The notes under the pieces: generated by a model
Databases searched by the model: none
What the model was told of the DNA's origin: nothing
What the model saw: only the letters and a program-made list of their open reading frames with translations
Shown: positions 35,611 to 45,222 of the stretch, piece after piece
How the letters are laid out: the number at the start of each line of letters is the position of its first letter
How positions within the stretch are numbered: position 1 is the stretch's first letter
Assembly: GCA_934541115.1 (NCBI GenBank)
Contig: CAKTDF010000012.1
Coordinates: 1-64,000, forward strand
From: an uncultured Eubacteriales bacterium
GTDB lineage: Bacteria; Bacillota; Clostridia; Oscillospirales; Acutalibacteraceae
Reading direction: 5' to 3'
DNA length: 64,000 nucleotides
Made by a program: the position numbers and the translations under genes

Positions 35611-36690
35611 TCAATCATGGCTCGCAATGCAATTTGCACGGGGTTGACTCAGATGTAAAAGAACATCTGTTTTTTCAAGCAGGCAGTCATAGCCCACTGC
35701 GAGTCCAACCGTCAGAACAAAGCAAAACAATGTGAAAAGCAACGGTTGTGACGAAAGCCCTGCTCTTTTCATAATTATCATCGGTATTCGCTGAAAGATG
35801 TACACGCTGAAAACGTGCTTTCCAAAAAAGCGCAAAACCCGATTGTTCACTGAAAAATTCACCGTGAACAATACGACCAGCAAAGCAAACACAAGTGCTT
35901 CCGGAATAAAAATCTTCCTCGTTTTGCCGCAAATTTCAAGCAAAACGGCAAGACAGGAAAATAGTATCAGATTCACTGAAAGCGCCGCAATGCGATTTTT
36001 TTTGCTCTTGAAAAGAAAAGCGTCCGTTTTCTCTTTGAAAATGTAATACCACATTCCGAGCGGATAGCAAAGCAGAGTATCATACCACCAATAGCTGCCG
36101 CGCTTGAAGTAATACAGAACGCCTACGGAAGCAACGCAAAGCACAGTCAGCACAGCGGTACCGGCAAAAAGCTTTTCCTTTGCAAAAATAAAGACAAAAA
36201 ACGTCAGCGCATAAAGCAGCAGAATATCAAAAACAAACCAGTTGCTGTTGCCTACGCCCGAAACACCGACAAAAGAAAGCAGCAGCCGTTTGACCCCATA
36301 GCTTTTACCGACAAGCAGACCGACAGCATAAAAAACGGGAATCGTCAACGCAAAGTGATACCACACGCGGAAAAACCTCTTTGCAGGTATTGTTTTGACA
36401 TAACCGGGCTTTTTTTCAAGACTGAGAGCGATGCCGTAGCCGGAATAAAAAAGGAACATAACCACCATAAGCTGGCTGAGAATGCTCATCGCCCATCTGA
36501 ACGAAACATCAAGGAACCCGCCCGAAAGCTCTGTGTACTGCATAGAATGCGACAAAAAAACGATTATGACAAAAATTCCCTTGACTGCTCCTGTCTTTTG
36601 CTGAGACATATAGTCAGGAAACCCGTTTTTAAAGTCCGCCTTGAACCCAAAAAGGCAGAGAATCAAGAGAGGGACAAAAAACAAACTCAT
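35611..36690 (-). CDS. Acyltransferase family 3 membrane protein
   Basis: This 359-residue membrane protein has about ten helices and the acyltransferase-3 hallmark near residues 30-60 (AVKGIFVIIVFLSHSMQY, with the conserved His), then MFLFYSGYGIALSL. It starts within the stop of the PatB-type gene (ATGA overlap), so translation is coupled. The product probably acylates a surface glycan. Pairing with an amino-acid lyase is odd and may only reflect shared transcription. It has no close similarity to the acyltransferase at 14-15 kb beyond the family core. Confidence 0.82.
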   Translation of the reverse strand: MSLFFVPLLILCLFGFKADFKNGFPDYMSQQKTGAVKGIFVIIVFLSHSMQYTELSGGFLDVSFRWAMSILSQLMVVMFLFYSGYGIALSLEKKPGYVKTIPAKRFFRVWYHFALTIPVFYAVGLLVGKSYGVKRLLLSFVGVSGVGNSNWFVFDILLLYALTFFVFIFAKEKLFAGTAVLTVLCVASVGVLYYFKRGSYWWYDTLLCYPLGMWYYIFKEKTDAFLFKSKKNRIAALSVNLILFSCLAVLLEICGKTRKIFIPEALVFALLVVLFTVNFSVNNRVLRFFGKHVFSVYIFQRIPMIIMKRAGLSSQPLLFTLFCFVLTVGLAVGYDCLLEKTDVLLHLSQPRANCIASHD

Positions 36691-37862
36691 CTCTTCACCT
36701 TTTCGCTTTCTGTTTTAAAGCGTTCAAAAACAGTTTCAAGCAGCGACTTCGGCACGGCGATATTGAGTCTCACAAAGCCCCTGCCCTCTTCTCCGAACCA
36801 TGTGCCCATGGTAGGAACAACGCCGACCTTTTCAATAAAAAATCGCTCCAGTTCATCTTCATCAAGACCGAGAAAAGAAGCATTGAGCCATGCAAGATAA
36901 GTGCCCTCATGCTTTGAAATGAACGCGCCGGGAATATTCTTTTTGAGGTATTCATCAAGAAAACGAAAGTTTTCTCCCACAACGGCATTCATCTCGTCAA
37001 GCCAGTCATCACACTCGGTATATGCGGCAATCGTTGCAGGATAGGCGGTGCAGTTAATGCAGGAATACCCATCGCGTCCGATTTGCGCCGTGAAATCATT
37101 TCTGAGCTTTTCATTTGCAATTACTATATTTGAGGTTGAAAGTCCGGCAACATTAAAAGACTTTGAAACGGCGGTGCAAACAACGGTATTTTCATTAAAG
37201 CGGCTGTCAATACTTGTAAAAACGCTGTGCGCAGCATTGCAGATGTCAAAGTGTATCTCATCGGAAACAATGAGGACAGAGTTTTTAAGGCAAATCTCCC
37301 CAACTCTGCAAAGCTCCTTCCTCGTCCATACCCTGCCAACAGGGTTGTGCGGCGAGCAGAGAATGAGCATTTTGTTGTTTTTGTCTTGGCAGAGCCGTTC
37401 AAGCTCTTCAAAGTTCATTTTATAAGTTCCGTTTTCAAAAATCAGAGCGTTGTTCACAACGCGGCGGCGATTGCTTTCAACAGCCGCTGTGAACGGGCGG
37501 TAGACGGGACGCTGAATTATCACGCCGTCACCCTCATTTGTAAAAGCACGCACAGCCGTATTGATTGCGGCAACTATGCCGTATGTCGGAACGATCCATT
37601 CAGGCTCAATGCTCCAGTTATGGCGGCGCGCCATAAAATCGCAAACCGTCTTTCTGTATCTTTCATCCGGACCGGTATAGCAGAAAAAGCCTTTTTGTGC
37701 AAATGCCGATACCGCGTCCCTGATTGCCTGCGGTGCGGCAAACTCCATGTCTGCGGTTGAAAACGGAAAAGCGCCTGCGTTCTTTTTGCCGTTTTCGCAG
37801 GACGCCCATTTGAGCGAACCGGTGTTACATCGGTTTGGTACGGTAAAAAAATCGTATTTCAT
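36687..37862 (-). CDS. PatB/MalY-type PLP-dependent C-S lyase/aminotransferase
   Basis: This 391-residue fold-type I PLP enzyme starts MKYDFFTVPNRCNTGSLKW after AAGGAGAAAGAG. A further upstream reading is unlikely. Signature regions are PFSTADMEFAAPQAIRDAV, PTYGIVAAINTAV, LILCSPHNPVGRVWTRKEL, VLIVSDEIHFD and the lysine in VCTAVSKSFNVAGLSTSN. The family includes cystathionine beta-lyases and aminotransferases, and the final substrate cannot be assigned. It is coupled to the downstream acyltransferase gene. Confidence 0.88.
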   Translation of the reverse strand: MKYDFFTVPNRCNTGSLKWASCENGKKNAGAFPFSTADMEFAAPQAIRDAVSAFAQKGFFCYTGPDERYRKTVCDFMARRHNWSIEPEWIVPTYGIVAAINTAVRAFTNEGDGVIIQRPVYRPFTAAVESNRRRVVNNALIFENGTYKMNFEELERLCQDKNNKMLILCSPHNPVGRVWTRKELCRVGEICLKNSVLIVSDEIHFDICNAAHSVFTSIDSRFNENTVVCTAVSKSFNVAGLSTSNIVIANEKLRNDFTAQIGRDGYSCINCTAYPATIAAYTECDDWLDEMNAVVGENFRFLDEYLKKNIPGAFISKHEGTYLAWLNASFLGLDEDELERFFIEKVGVVPTMGTWFGEEGRGFVRLNIAVPKSLLETVFERFKTESEKVKR

Positions 37863-37945
37863 CTTCTCTTTCTCCTTTTCGCCGCTTACTGCGGCTGTCA
37901 AGTTGAATGTAACATACTTTAAATCAATTGTCAATGAGCGAAAAC

Positions 37946-37988
37946 AAAAAGGCGCGCGGTACCAAAAAAGGTTCCGCACGCCTTTTTT
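37946..37988 (-). terminator. Terminator of the zinc-uptake operon
   Basis: The stem AAAAAGGCGCGCGGTACC / GGTTCCGCACGCCTTTTTT around AAAAAA ends in a T run on the minus strand, just after the lipoprotein stop. Confidence 0.82.
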
Positions 37989-37994
37989 ATTACG

Positions 37995-38525
37995 TCAGAC
38001 AACAAAGTGTTCAACGTCAATAAACATATATTTTTGCCCGCCCTCCTCATACTGAGAAAGCTTTCCGACCATTGAAACCGTTGTATAATCCTCAATGCTC
38101 TCAGGCACACTGTCTCCGTAAAACTCGATGTTCCATGCCGCACAGCAGCCCGTGTCGTCATACCCGAAAGTAATATTGTAATCTTTGTTTGTGCCATCAC
38201 TGTGATATTTCTGATAAGTTGCCGTGAGTCTGACCGTTTTGCCCACATAGTCCTCAGGGGCGTTATAGATAGATGACATTTGGGCAGTGGTCATTGTTTT
38301 ATTCATTGAGGAAAAATCAATGTCAACATCATATTTTTCAAGCTCTTTAGCCTTTTGAATTTTTATTTCATCGGCAGCGGCGTCCTCTGTAACAGGCAGC
38401 GTTGAGCCTGACGGAATCAGCGCGGTGTCTGAGCCTTGAGCGCTGCCGTCGGCGGAATTTGCGCCGCAGGCGCAAAGCGAAAGGCTGAGCAGGATAAGCA
38501 TTAAAACAGCACATATTTTTTTCAT
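37995..38525 (-). CDS. Lipoprotein of the zinc-uptake operon
   Basis: This 176-residue protein has a lipoprotein signal (MKKICAVLMLILLSLSLCAC, lipobox LCAC). A Ser/Ala/Asp linker follows, then a compact beta domain around VGKTVRLTATYQKY, GCCAAWNIEFYG and VSMVGKLSQYEE, resembling an OB fold. The paired cysteines (GCC) could bind metal. It overlaps the upstream permease gene by 4 nt and ends the operon. The role is unknown, and assistance to metal capture outside the membrane is inferred from context. Confidence 0.75.
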   Translation of the reverse strand: MKKICAVLMLILLSLSLCACGANSADGSAQGSDTALIPSGSTLPVTEDAAADEIKIQKAKELEKYDVDIDFSSMNKTMTTAQMSSIYNAPEDYVGKTVRLTATYQKYHSDGTNKDYNITFGYDDTGCCAAWNIEFYGDSVPESIEDYTTVSMVGKLSQYEEGGQKYMFIDVEHFVV

Positions 38526-39373
38526 CTTTTTGTACCTCCTTTTAGTACGTCAATAATTATGCATATGATGAATACAGCCAACTCAACGGCAACAATCGTT
38601 GAACCGACCGGCGTTGAATAAATGATTGAAACGAGTATGCCGCTGACGGCACAGAAAACAGAAAGCACCGCCGCACCGACCATTACCCCGCGAAAGCTTT
38701 TGAAAAGTCTCATTGAACAGAGCGCAGGAAAAACTATAAGCGCGGAAATGAGCAGAGCCCCCACAAGATTCACCGCAAGAACAATAACAACGGCGGTTGT
38801 TACGGCAAGAATCGTGTTGTATACCCCGCACTTTGTTCCGACGGCACTTGTAAAACTTTCGTCAAAGGTCACGGAAAAGATTTTGTTATAAAACAGAGCA
38901 AAAACGGCAACCACCAGAACCGCCAGCACAACGCAAACGGCAACATCGCTCCTTTTGAGCGTGAGTATTGACGTTGAGCCAAAAAGAATGCTGCACACAT
39001 CTCCGCTCAGATTGGTTGTTTGTTTTGAAAAAACGTTGAGAAAAAGATAGCCGAGCGCAAGGGCAGAAACTGAGATCACCGCAACACCGCTGTCTCCCCT
39101 CAGCTTTGAGCGCCCTCCGCGAAGCAGCAGAACAGACGCACCTATAGTTGCCGGAAGAGAAACATAAAGCGGAGCAACAGAAAAGATCATTGCCACCGTC
39201 GTTGCGCCGAACGCAACATGAGAAAGACCGTCGCCGATGAGCGAATATCTGCGAAGAACGAGTGTTACACCGAGAAGCGCCGCGCACAATGCAATCAATA
39301 CGCCGGCAAGGAGCGCGAAACGAACAAAATCATACTGAAGATATGAAGACAGCTTTTCAAGCATTGCTTTCAC
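38522..39373 (-). CDS. znuB: Zinc/manganese ABC transporter permease (ZnuB-like)
   Basis: This 283-residue ABC-3 family permease with about eight helices contains SLIGDGLSHVAFGATTVAMI, GDSGVAVISVSALALGYLFL and NLVGALLISALIVFPALCSM, typical of Znu/Mnt/Adc permeases. It overlaps the upstream ATPase gene by 17 nt and the downstream lipoprotein by 4 nt. With its ATPase and the His-rich binding protein it should import Zn2+, and possibly Mn2+. Confidence 0.9.
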   Translation of the reverse strand: MKAMLEKLSSYLQYDFVRFALLAGVLIALCAALLGVTLVLRRYSLIGDGLSHVAFGATTVAMIFSVAPLYVSLPATIGASVLLLRGGRSKLRGDSGVAVISVSALALGYLFLNVFSKQTTNLSGDVCSILFGSTSILTLKRSDVAVCVVLAVLVVAVFALFYNKIFSVTFDESFTSAVGTKCGVYNTILAVTTAVVIVLAVNLVGALLISALIVFPALCSMRLFKSFRGVMVGAAVLSVFCAVSGILVSIIYSTPVGSTIVAVELAVFIICIIIDVLKGGTKR

Positions 39374-40073
39374 CCTCCTTTCCGGAAAATGCGGTGAAAA
39401 ACGAACTCTCCGTATATTCCTCCGTAGTTCCGAAAAAGCAGCCGGAATGCGTTATTTGAAGAATATGGCTTGAATATTTCAGTGCGGCGTCAAAATCATG
39501 AGAGATCATTATTACGGTTACTCCGTTTTCTTTGTTTAAAGAGCTTATGAGTGAGTACATATTTTTTGTCACAAGCGGGTCAAGACCTGCCGTGGGCTCA
39601 TCGAGCAAAATGAGCTTATCGGCAGCGCAAAGCGCCCGTGCCAACAAAACGCGCTGCTGCTGACCGCCGGAGAGCTTTTTATAGCTTTTGTTTTTGATAT
39701 CTTCAATTTCAAGCCTTTTCAGCCACAAAGCTGCCTGTTCCTTTTCTTTCCTGCCGTAAAACGGGCGAAGTCCGCATTTTGAAACAAAGCCGGAAAGAAC
39801 AATTTCAAAAACCGTTGCCGGAAAGCCCTTTTGAACCTCCGTCTGCTGAGGCAGATAGCCTATTTTGTTCTTTATGATTGATTTTTCAAGCTCCAGCTTT
39901 CCGGATACCGGAGATTTGAGAGAGAGGAGCGTTTTCATAAGAGTGCTTTTTCCTGCTCCGTTTTCTCCGAGAATGCAAAGGTAGTTGCCGCTGTCAACAG
40001 TAAAGTTAATATTTTCGGCAACGCTTTTTCCCTCATAACCCACGCTTAGGTTTTCCGCTGTTATAAGACGCAT
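39357..40073 (-). CDS. znuC: Zinc/manganese ABC transporter ATPase (ZnuC-like)
   Basis: This 238-residue ATP-binding protein has Walker A GENGAGKSTLMK, the Q-loop region KIGYLPQQTEVQKGFPATV, signature KLSGGQQQRVLLARAL, Walker B LILLDEPTAGLD and H-loop MISHDF. The LPQQ Q-loop with FPATV is typical of the Znu/Mnt group. Its start overlaps the binding-protein stop by 1 nt. Confidence 0.92.
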   Translation of the reverse strand: MRLITAENLSVGYEGKSVAENINFTVDSGNYLCILGENGAGKSTLMKTLLSLKSPVSGKLELEKSIIKNKIGYLPQQTEVQKGFPATVFEIVLSGFVSKCGLRPFYGRKEKEQAALWLKRLEIEDIKNKSYKKLSGGQQQRVLLARALCAADKLILLDEPTAGLDPLVTKNMYSLISSLNKENGVTVIMISHDFDAALKYSSHILQITHSGCFFGTTEEYTESSFFTAFSGKEGESNA

Positions 40074-41062
40074 CAGCCAAGCACCTCCCCCAAAACCGCA
40101 AGGTTCTCCTCCATAATCGAAAGATAGGTCGCACCGTTGCTTATGTCGTCTTCGCTGACGCTTTGGCAGGAATTGAGCGTTTTTATCTCCGCACCGCTCT
40201 GCGACGCAACGGTTTCTGCAACCGCACCGTCTGAGCCGTCAATTTTGAGAACATACTTCAATCCGTTTTCTTTTACCTTTTGAGCAAGAAATGCAATTGT
40301 CTCAAAGCTTGCCTGCGTTTCTGCCGAACAACCGGCAAAGGCTGCAAAGCATTTTATTGAATAATCATCGGCAAGATATCTGAACGGAAAACGGTCTGCA
40401 AAAACAAGAACCTTGTTCTTCGCTTTTTCAGCCGTCTGCGCATACCTTGCCTCAAGGTCGGAAAGCTTTTCAAGATACGCTGAGGCATTCTTTTTGTATT
40501 GCGCGGCATTTGCAGCGTCAAGAGAAGAAAGCTTGCTTTCAATTGCCGCGACGATCAATTTGGCATTTTTGAGCGAAGTCCAAACATGTTCGTCAAGTTC
40601 TTTTTCGTGTTCTTCGTCCCCGTCGTGCCCGTGCTCCTCTTCGGCGCCCTCAATCTCCTCTTCTTCCTTTGCCTCAACCGTGTCTATGAGAGAAAGAGTC
40701 TGCAAAGCGTTCTCAGAGAGAGTTTCAAGCACATCGTCTGCCCATTCGTCAGATTCACCGCCGATGTCAATGAACAAATCACAATTTCTTATTTTAAGAA
40801 TGTCATCGGCGCTTGGTTTGTAATTATGCAGGTCAACCCTGCTTTTTAAAAGCAGTTGAATGTCAATCATATCCCCGGAAATTTCACGGCAAAAGTCATA
40901 CTGCGGAAAAATTGAACAGACAACAGAAAGTCTTTTTTCGCCGCTTGCCGCATCGGTCGTTGTCGGATTTCCGTTATTTTCAAATGCTTTTTGACCCGAG
41001 CAGGCGCAAAAAAGAGTGAAAACAAGAACCGATAAAAGTATAATTGATATTGCTTTTTTCAT
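40073..41062 (-). CDS. znuA: Zinc ABC transporter substrate-binding lipoprotein (ZnuA-like)
   Basis: This 329-residue cluster A-I binding protein starts with a lipoprotein signal (LLSVLVFTLFCAC, lipobox FCAC). Conserved His and Asp/Glu ligands lie in DLHNYKPSADD and DEHVWTSLKN. A His/Glu-rich loop between them (EEEHGHDGDEEHEKE) is the mark of zinc rather than manganese binders. The second half has VLVFADRFPFRYLADDYSI and the terminal VLKIDGSDG region. The order znuA-znuC-znuB-lipoprotein is one operon, possibly with the Cys-rich membrane protein upstream. Confidence 0.92.
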   Translation of the reverse strand: MKKAISIILLSVLVFTLFCACSGQKAFENNGNPTTTDAASGEKRLSVVCSIFPQYDFCREISGDMIDIQLLLKSRVDLHNYKPSADDILKIRNCDLFIDIGGESDEWADDVLETLSENALQTLSLIDTVEAKEEEEIEGAEEEHGHDGDEEHEKELDEHVWTSLKNAKLIVAAIESKLSSLDAANAAQYKKNASAYLEKLSDLEARYAQTAEKAKNKVLVFADRFPFRYLADDYSIKCFAAFAGCSAETQASFETIAFLAQKVKENGLKYVLKIDGSDGAVAETVASQSGAEIKTLNSCQSVSEDDISNGATYLSIMEENLAVLGEVLG

Positions 41063-41291
41063 ATATCATGCTCCTTTATTCTAAAATATAAAAATACAAG
41101 ATATAAATAAAGCAAGCTCTTTTGTGCCGAAAAATGCACACCAAAACCTCTGCAAAGAACAGACCCGTCCAATGCAGCGGCTCAAAAAGCTTGCTCAATG
41201 GTCGGCAAAATCTCTTGGGCGCAAAAATATACCCAAGGCAGCCGCCTGCCGACTGACAAGCGGCTACCAAGCTTTCGCCAACCGATATTAT

Positions 41292-41600
41292 TCACCCGGT
41301 AATTTTAATTTTAAGAGTTACAGGAGTCTCATTTATCTGCTTTACGGGTATACTTTTTGAAAAAGGCAAAAATCGCCTTGCCTGAAGAAGAATCAGCAGA
41401 CCGAAGGCAAATGCCACCATACCGACAGTGCGGAAAAGATTCTGCGCAAAGTTCACAATCGCGCAGGCTGCACAGCCTGCCTGCGGGCAGAGATGCTTTG
41501 CACCGTGTTCCGGAAAAGCGGAAAGAGCAAAAACAAGCGCAAAAGAAGAAATGAGCGAAAAAACAAGAACCAGTGCAACAACCTGTTTGAGCTTTTTCAT
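41292..41600 (-). CDS. Small Cys/His membrane protein upstream of the zinc operon
   Basis: This 102-residue protein has two membrane helices (QVVALVLVFSLISSFALVFA and TVGMVAFAFGLLILL). They flank an outside loop with HGAKHLCPQAGCAACAIV, three cysteines and two histidines arranged like a metal site. It is read in the same direction as znuA, 230 bp upstream, from a near-perfect promoter. I know similar short 'CxxC' membrane proteins next to zinc transporters in related Clostridia but no assigned function. A metal sensing or delivery role is inferred. Confidence 0.68.
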   Translation of the reverse strand: MKKLKQVVALVLVFSLISSFALVFALSAFPEHGAKHLCPQAGCAACAIVNFAQNLFRTVGMVAFAFGLLILLQARRFLPFSKSIPVKQINETPVTLKIKITG

Positions 41601-41659
41601 TCCTTTGTCACCTGCCTTTTATTCCTTATTAATCTGAGAAAACTTCTTCAGCTTAACCG

Positions 41660-41688
41660 AGTATAACACACAAGTTATGCCGTGTCAA
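41660..41688 (-). promoter_or_regulatory. SigA promoter with ATAAC-N6-GTTAT operator (zinc-related gene)
   Basis: On the minus strand TTGACA (41683-41688) and TATACT (41660-41665) have a 17-bp spacer. An inverted repeat ATAAC-N6-GTTAT (41663-41678) overlaps the -10 and spacer, a position suited to a repressor such as Zur. Confidence 0.6.
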
Positions 41689-41703
41689 ACGAAAGTTATT
41701 TTC

Positions 41704-44700
41704 TTAATTCTCATCTGTTTTGGATTCCGTACCTTGCTTTCCGGCGTTTTTTGCCGATTCAAGAATTTTCAGAACCTCGTCAAGCGTCTGTGTTGCCGTG
41801 TGTCCGGCAAGCTTGACGGAGAGATAGGGCTTTGTTTTTGCTGCGCTTATCATCACTCTGCCGCGCATGAGCTTTGAAAGCATTGCAAGCGAAAGCGGTT
41901 CAAGCTTTTGAATAAAGACAAGCAGAACCGTGCCGCGCTGAGAAATTTCATAGATGCCCAAAGAAATACAACGGTTTCTAATGAGCGCAATATCTATGAG
42001 ACCGAGTACGGTTTTCGGCGGTTCGCCAAATCGGTCGATAAGCTCGTCAATAACGTCTTCTGCGTCAGTCTTTGATTTAACGCAGGCAATGCGCTTATAC
42101 ATAAACAGTCTGTTCTTGACCGAGTCAATATAGCTTTCCGGAATGTGAGCGTCAACGGCAATGTCGATGAGACATTCCGCGTCCTCCTGCGGCAGACCGT
42201 TTTCATCGCCGCTTTTGCGGTTTTCAACAGCCTCTGAAAGCAGTTTCAAATACATATCATAGCCCACAGCCTCCATGTGTCCGTGTTGCTCTGCACCGAG
42301 AACATTACCCGCACCGCGGATTTCAAGGTCGCGCATTGCGATTCTGAAACCGGAACCGAACTCAGTGTATTCTCTGATTGCGGAAAGCCTGCGTTCAGCC
42401 TCAGGAGAAAGCTGCCTTTTGGGGTCATATGTGAGGTACGCAAAGGCACGCCTTGCACTTCGTCCCACTCTTCCGCGAATTTGGTGCAGCTGCGCAAGAC
42501 CGAGACGGTCTGCGTTTTCGATTATGAGCGTGTTTGCATTCGGAACATCAACGCCGGTTTCAATAATCGTTGTGCAAACAAGAACGTCGATCTCGCCCTC
42601 AAGCAGCCGGCGCCAAACTTCGCTCAACTCCTCCTCGCTCATTTTTCCGTGACCTATGCCTATTCTCGCCTGAGGCAGACGTTCTTTGAGCTTGCCCGCC
42701 GTTTTTTCAATCGTTTCTGTCCTGTTATGCAGGTAGTACACCTGACCGCCGCGGCGCAGCTCGCGTTCTATCGCCTCGCAAAGAACGTCCATATCCTGCG
42801 GCACAACATATGTCTGAACAGGGTGGCGATCAAGCGGCGGCATTTCAAGCACAGACATATCGCGTATGCCGGTCATCGCCATGTTGAGTGTGCGCGGAAT
42901 CGGCGTTGCAGAAAGCGTCAGCACGTCAACGTTCGGAAATTTTTCTTTCAGCTTTTCTTTTTGTGCAACACCGAACCTTTGCTCCTCGTCAACAATGAGC
43001 AGTCCGAGATCCTTGAACTCAACTCCGCGCGCAATGATTGAGTGTGTGCCAACAACAAGATCTATCGCTCCGCTTTTGAGTCCTTTTTTTATTTTTGTGC
43101 GCTCAGAGACGGTTCTGAAACGCGAAAGCATTTCTATTTCAAGAGGAAAACCGTCAAAACGTTTTTTTATTGTTTGATAGTGCTGAAAAGCGAGAATAGT
43201 TGTAGGGACAAGCACGGCGCACTGCTTTCCGTCCGCCACACACTTGAATGCAGCGCGCAAAGCAACCTCCGTTTTGCCGAATCCCACATCGCCGCAAAGC
43301 AATCTGTCCATGGGCGAGTGCTTTTCCATGTCCCTTTTGATCTCGTCAATAGCAATGAGCTGGTCGTCCGTCTCGTCAAACTCAAACCTGCGCTCAAAAT
43401 CATTCTGCATATCAATATCCGGAGAAAAAGCAAAACCGTTGGCAGAAAGCCTCTTTGCATAAAGCTCCGTGAGCTTTTTTGCCATGTCGCCGACAGCGGC
43501 GCGAACCCTTAACTTTGTTTTTTTCCATTCGTCCGAACCAAGACGGTTGAGCTTGACGACACGGTCGGTATCCTTCGGTGAAATATATTTTGAAACGAGG
43601 TCAAGCTGGGTTACGGGAACATAGAGAACATCGTTGCCTCGGTAGTTGATTTTAATAAAGTCCTTTGTTGCAGACTCAACCTTCATGCTTTTGATTCCGT
43701 CAAAAATGCCGATTCCGTGAACGGCATGAACAACATAATCCCCGCGGGAAAGCTCTTCAAGGCTGGCAATACCCTTTCCGCCGGAAAAGCGTTTTTTGAT
43801 TCTCCGCTTTGAAGCAGTGGCTTTTCTTGAAAGCGAAAACAGCTCAAAGCCGGCATTCGGATATCCAAAGCCGGAACCGACGGAACCGGCAACAACGCTG
43901 ACAGAGCCGGACGGAAACTCAGCCGGAATCACGGGATAATAATGAGCGGAAACTCCCTCGGTTTCAAGGTCAAAAGCAAGCTCTTTTGAGTTCTTCTCCG
44001 TTCCTGCGGCAATAACACAGGTAAAGCCGCGTTTGAGATACGGTTCAAGATCTTCAAGCAGATATGACAGCGTTCCGTCCCAGCCTGAAGCCACAGCGGC
44101 ATTGACGCTGACAAGTCCCCTGACGGGCACGTCAAAGCTGCCCCTTGCAAGGTTATCGGCAAAAATCGCTCCGCGTTTTTCATAAAGCGAAAACAGCTCT
44201 GCAACCGTGAGGGTAAAGCGGTCAAGACCCTTTGTGAGAAATCCGTCTTCAACCATCGCCCTGATGTCCTCATGCAAAAGCTTCAGCGAAGACTCCGCTT
44301 TTTGCTTCACACCGGAGCTTTCACACACAAAGAGCAGGTTGTTTTTTGTGTAATCAAAAACCGTCTCGGGTGTTTGATAGGCAAGCGGAAGATATCTGTC
44401 AAGGCAGGAGAGGCGTATTCCGTTTTCAAGGCGCGAGATATCCTGAGAGACCGTTTCGCGTATTTTTGCCGCTCCGCGCCCCTTTATGCGAGAAGAAAAG
44501 TCTTTGAGCTTTTCAATGAGCACATCGTCATTTTCAAAAAGCACCTCGCCTGCCGGGGTAATCAGTACCTCGTCAAGCACCTCGGTTCTGCGCTGAGTTT
44601 CTGCGTCAAAGGCAGTCAGGCTGTCAACCGTGTCTCCCCAAAACTCGGTTCTGACCGGGTCGCTCCTGTCCGGCGGAAAGAAGTCAACGATCCCGCCGCG

Positions 44701-45222
44701 CAGTGAAAACTGACCAACACCGTCAACCTGCTCCGACCGGACGTAGCCGGCGAGCGTCAGCGCCAAAACAAGCTTTTCCTCCTCAACATCTTCACCGGGA
44801 ACAAGGTGTGCGCTGCGCCTTTGCAGTTCCTTTGCGGGAATGGTGAGCTGCATTGCCGCCTGAACGCTGCAAACGATATATCTATAATCGACGGCAAGAA
44901 TTTTTGAAAGCACACCTATTCTCTGCTGCTCATACTCCTTTGATGAGCTGTCTGACGAACGAAAATTGAAATCTCTGACAGGAAAATACAGCGCACCGGA
45001 GGAAAAAACATTCAAATCCTCACAAAGCTTGACGGCGCTCGGCTCATCTGCACAAAGAACAAGCGCCTTTTTTCCCTCGTCCTCACAGAGTGCAGAGATG
45101 TAATGCGCCTTGCAGACCGCCGGCAGACCGATAAGCCCCAACGGCAGCTCTCTGCGATCTATACTCCCCTTTGCGGAAAGATATTCATCACTTTTTTGAA
45201 GAACCTTTGAAAAGCCGCTCAT
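41704..45222 (-). CDS. mfd: Transcription-repair coupling factor
   Basis: This 1172-residue Mfd removes stalled RNA polymerase and recruits UvrA. The order is: UvrB-like N-terminal domains, the polymerase-interacting CarD-type module (GDYVVHAVHGIGIFDGI), and RecG-like helicase motifs. The motifs are LCGDVGFGKTEVALRAAF, LLIVDEEQRFGV, LTLSATPIPRTLNMAM and QIRGRVGRSARRAFAYLT. A C-terminal TRCF domain follows. Length is standard. A clean start at MSGFSKVL precedes a leader region without genes. Many long shadow frames exist inside it and are not real. Confidence 0.96.
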   Translation of the reverse strand: MSGFSKVLQKSDEYLSAKGSIDRRELPLGLIGLPAVCKAHYISALCEDEGKKALVLCADEPSAVKLCEDLNVFSSGALYFPVRDFNFRSSDSSSKEYEQQRIGVLSKILAVDYRYIVCSVQAAMQLTIPAKELQRRSAHLVPGEDVEEEKLVLALTLAGYVRSEQVDGVGQFSLRGGIVDFFPPDRSDPVRTEFWGDTVDSLTAFDAETQRRTEVLDEVLITPAGEVLFENDDVLIEKLKDFSSRIKGRGAAKIRETVSQDISRLENGIRLSCLDRYLPLAYQTPETVFDYTKNNLLFVCESSGVKQKAESSLKLLHEDIRAMVEDGFLTKGLDRFTLTVAELFSLYEKRGAIFADNLARGSFDVPVRGLVSVNAAVASGWDGTLSYLLEDLEPYLKRGFTCVIAAGTEKNSKELAFDLETEGVSAHYYPVIPAEFPSGSVSVVAGSVGSGFGYPNAGFELFSLSRKATASKRRIKKRFSGGKGIASLEELSRGDYVVHAVHGIGIFDGIKSMKVESATKDFIKINYRGNDVLYVPVTQLDLVSKYISPKDTDRVVKLNRLGSDEWKKTKLRVRAAVGDMAKKLTELYAKRLSANGFAFSPDIDMQNDFERRFEFDETDDQLIAIDEIKRDMEKHSPMDRLLCGDVGFGKTEVALRAAFKCVADGKQCAVLVPTTILAFQHYQTIKKRFDGFPLEIEMLSRFRTVSERTKIKKGLKSGAIDLVVGTHSIIARGVEFKDLGLLIVDEEQRFGVAQKEKLKEKFPNVDVLTLSATPIPRTLNMAMTGIRDMSVLEMPPLDRHPVQTYVVPQDMDVLCEAIERELRRGGQVYYLHNRTETIEKTAGKLKERLPQARIGIGHGKMSEEELSEVWRRLLEGEIDVLVCTTIIETGVDVPNANTLIIENADRLGLAQLHQIRGRVGRSARRAFAYLTYDPKRQLSPEAERRLSAIREYTEFGSGFRIAMRDLEIRGAGNVLGAEQHGHMEAVGYDMYLKLLSEAVENRKSGDENGLPQEDAECLIDIAVDAHIPESYIDSVKNRLFMYKRIACVKSKTDAEDVIDELIDRFGEPPKTVLGLIDIALIRNRCISLGIYEISQRGTVLLVFIQKLEPLSLAMLSKLMRGRVMISAAKTKPYLSVKLAGHTATQTLDEVLKILESAKNAGKQGTESKTDEN

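Noticed and set aside
41076..41270. 64-codon minus-strand frame upstream of znuA
   Set aside because: No RBS and an atypical composition. More likely the znuA leader.
42277..43512. Long plus-strand frames (254 and 156 codons) opposite mfd
   Set aside because: Shadow frames of mfd with no RBS and no recognisable domain.
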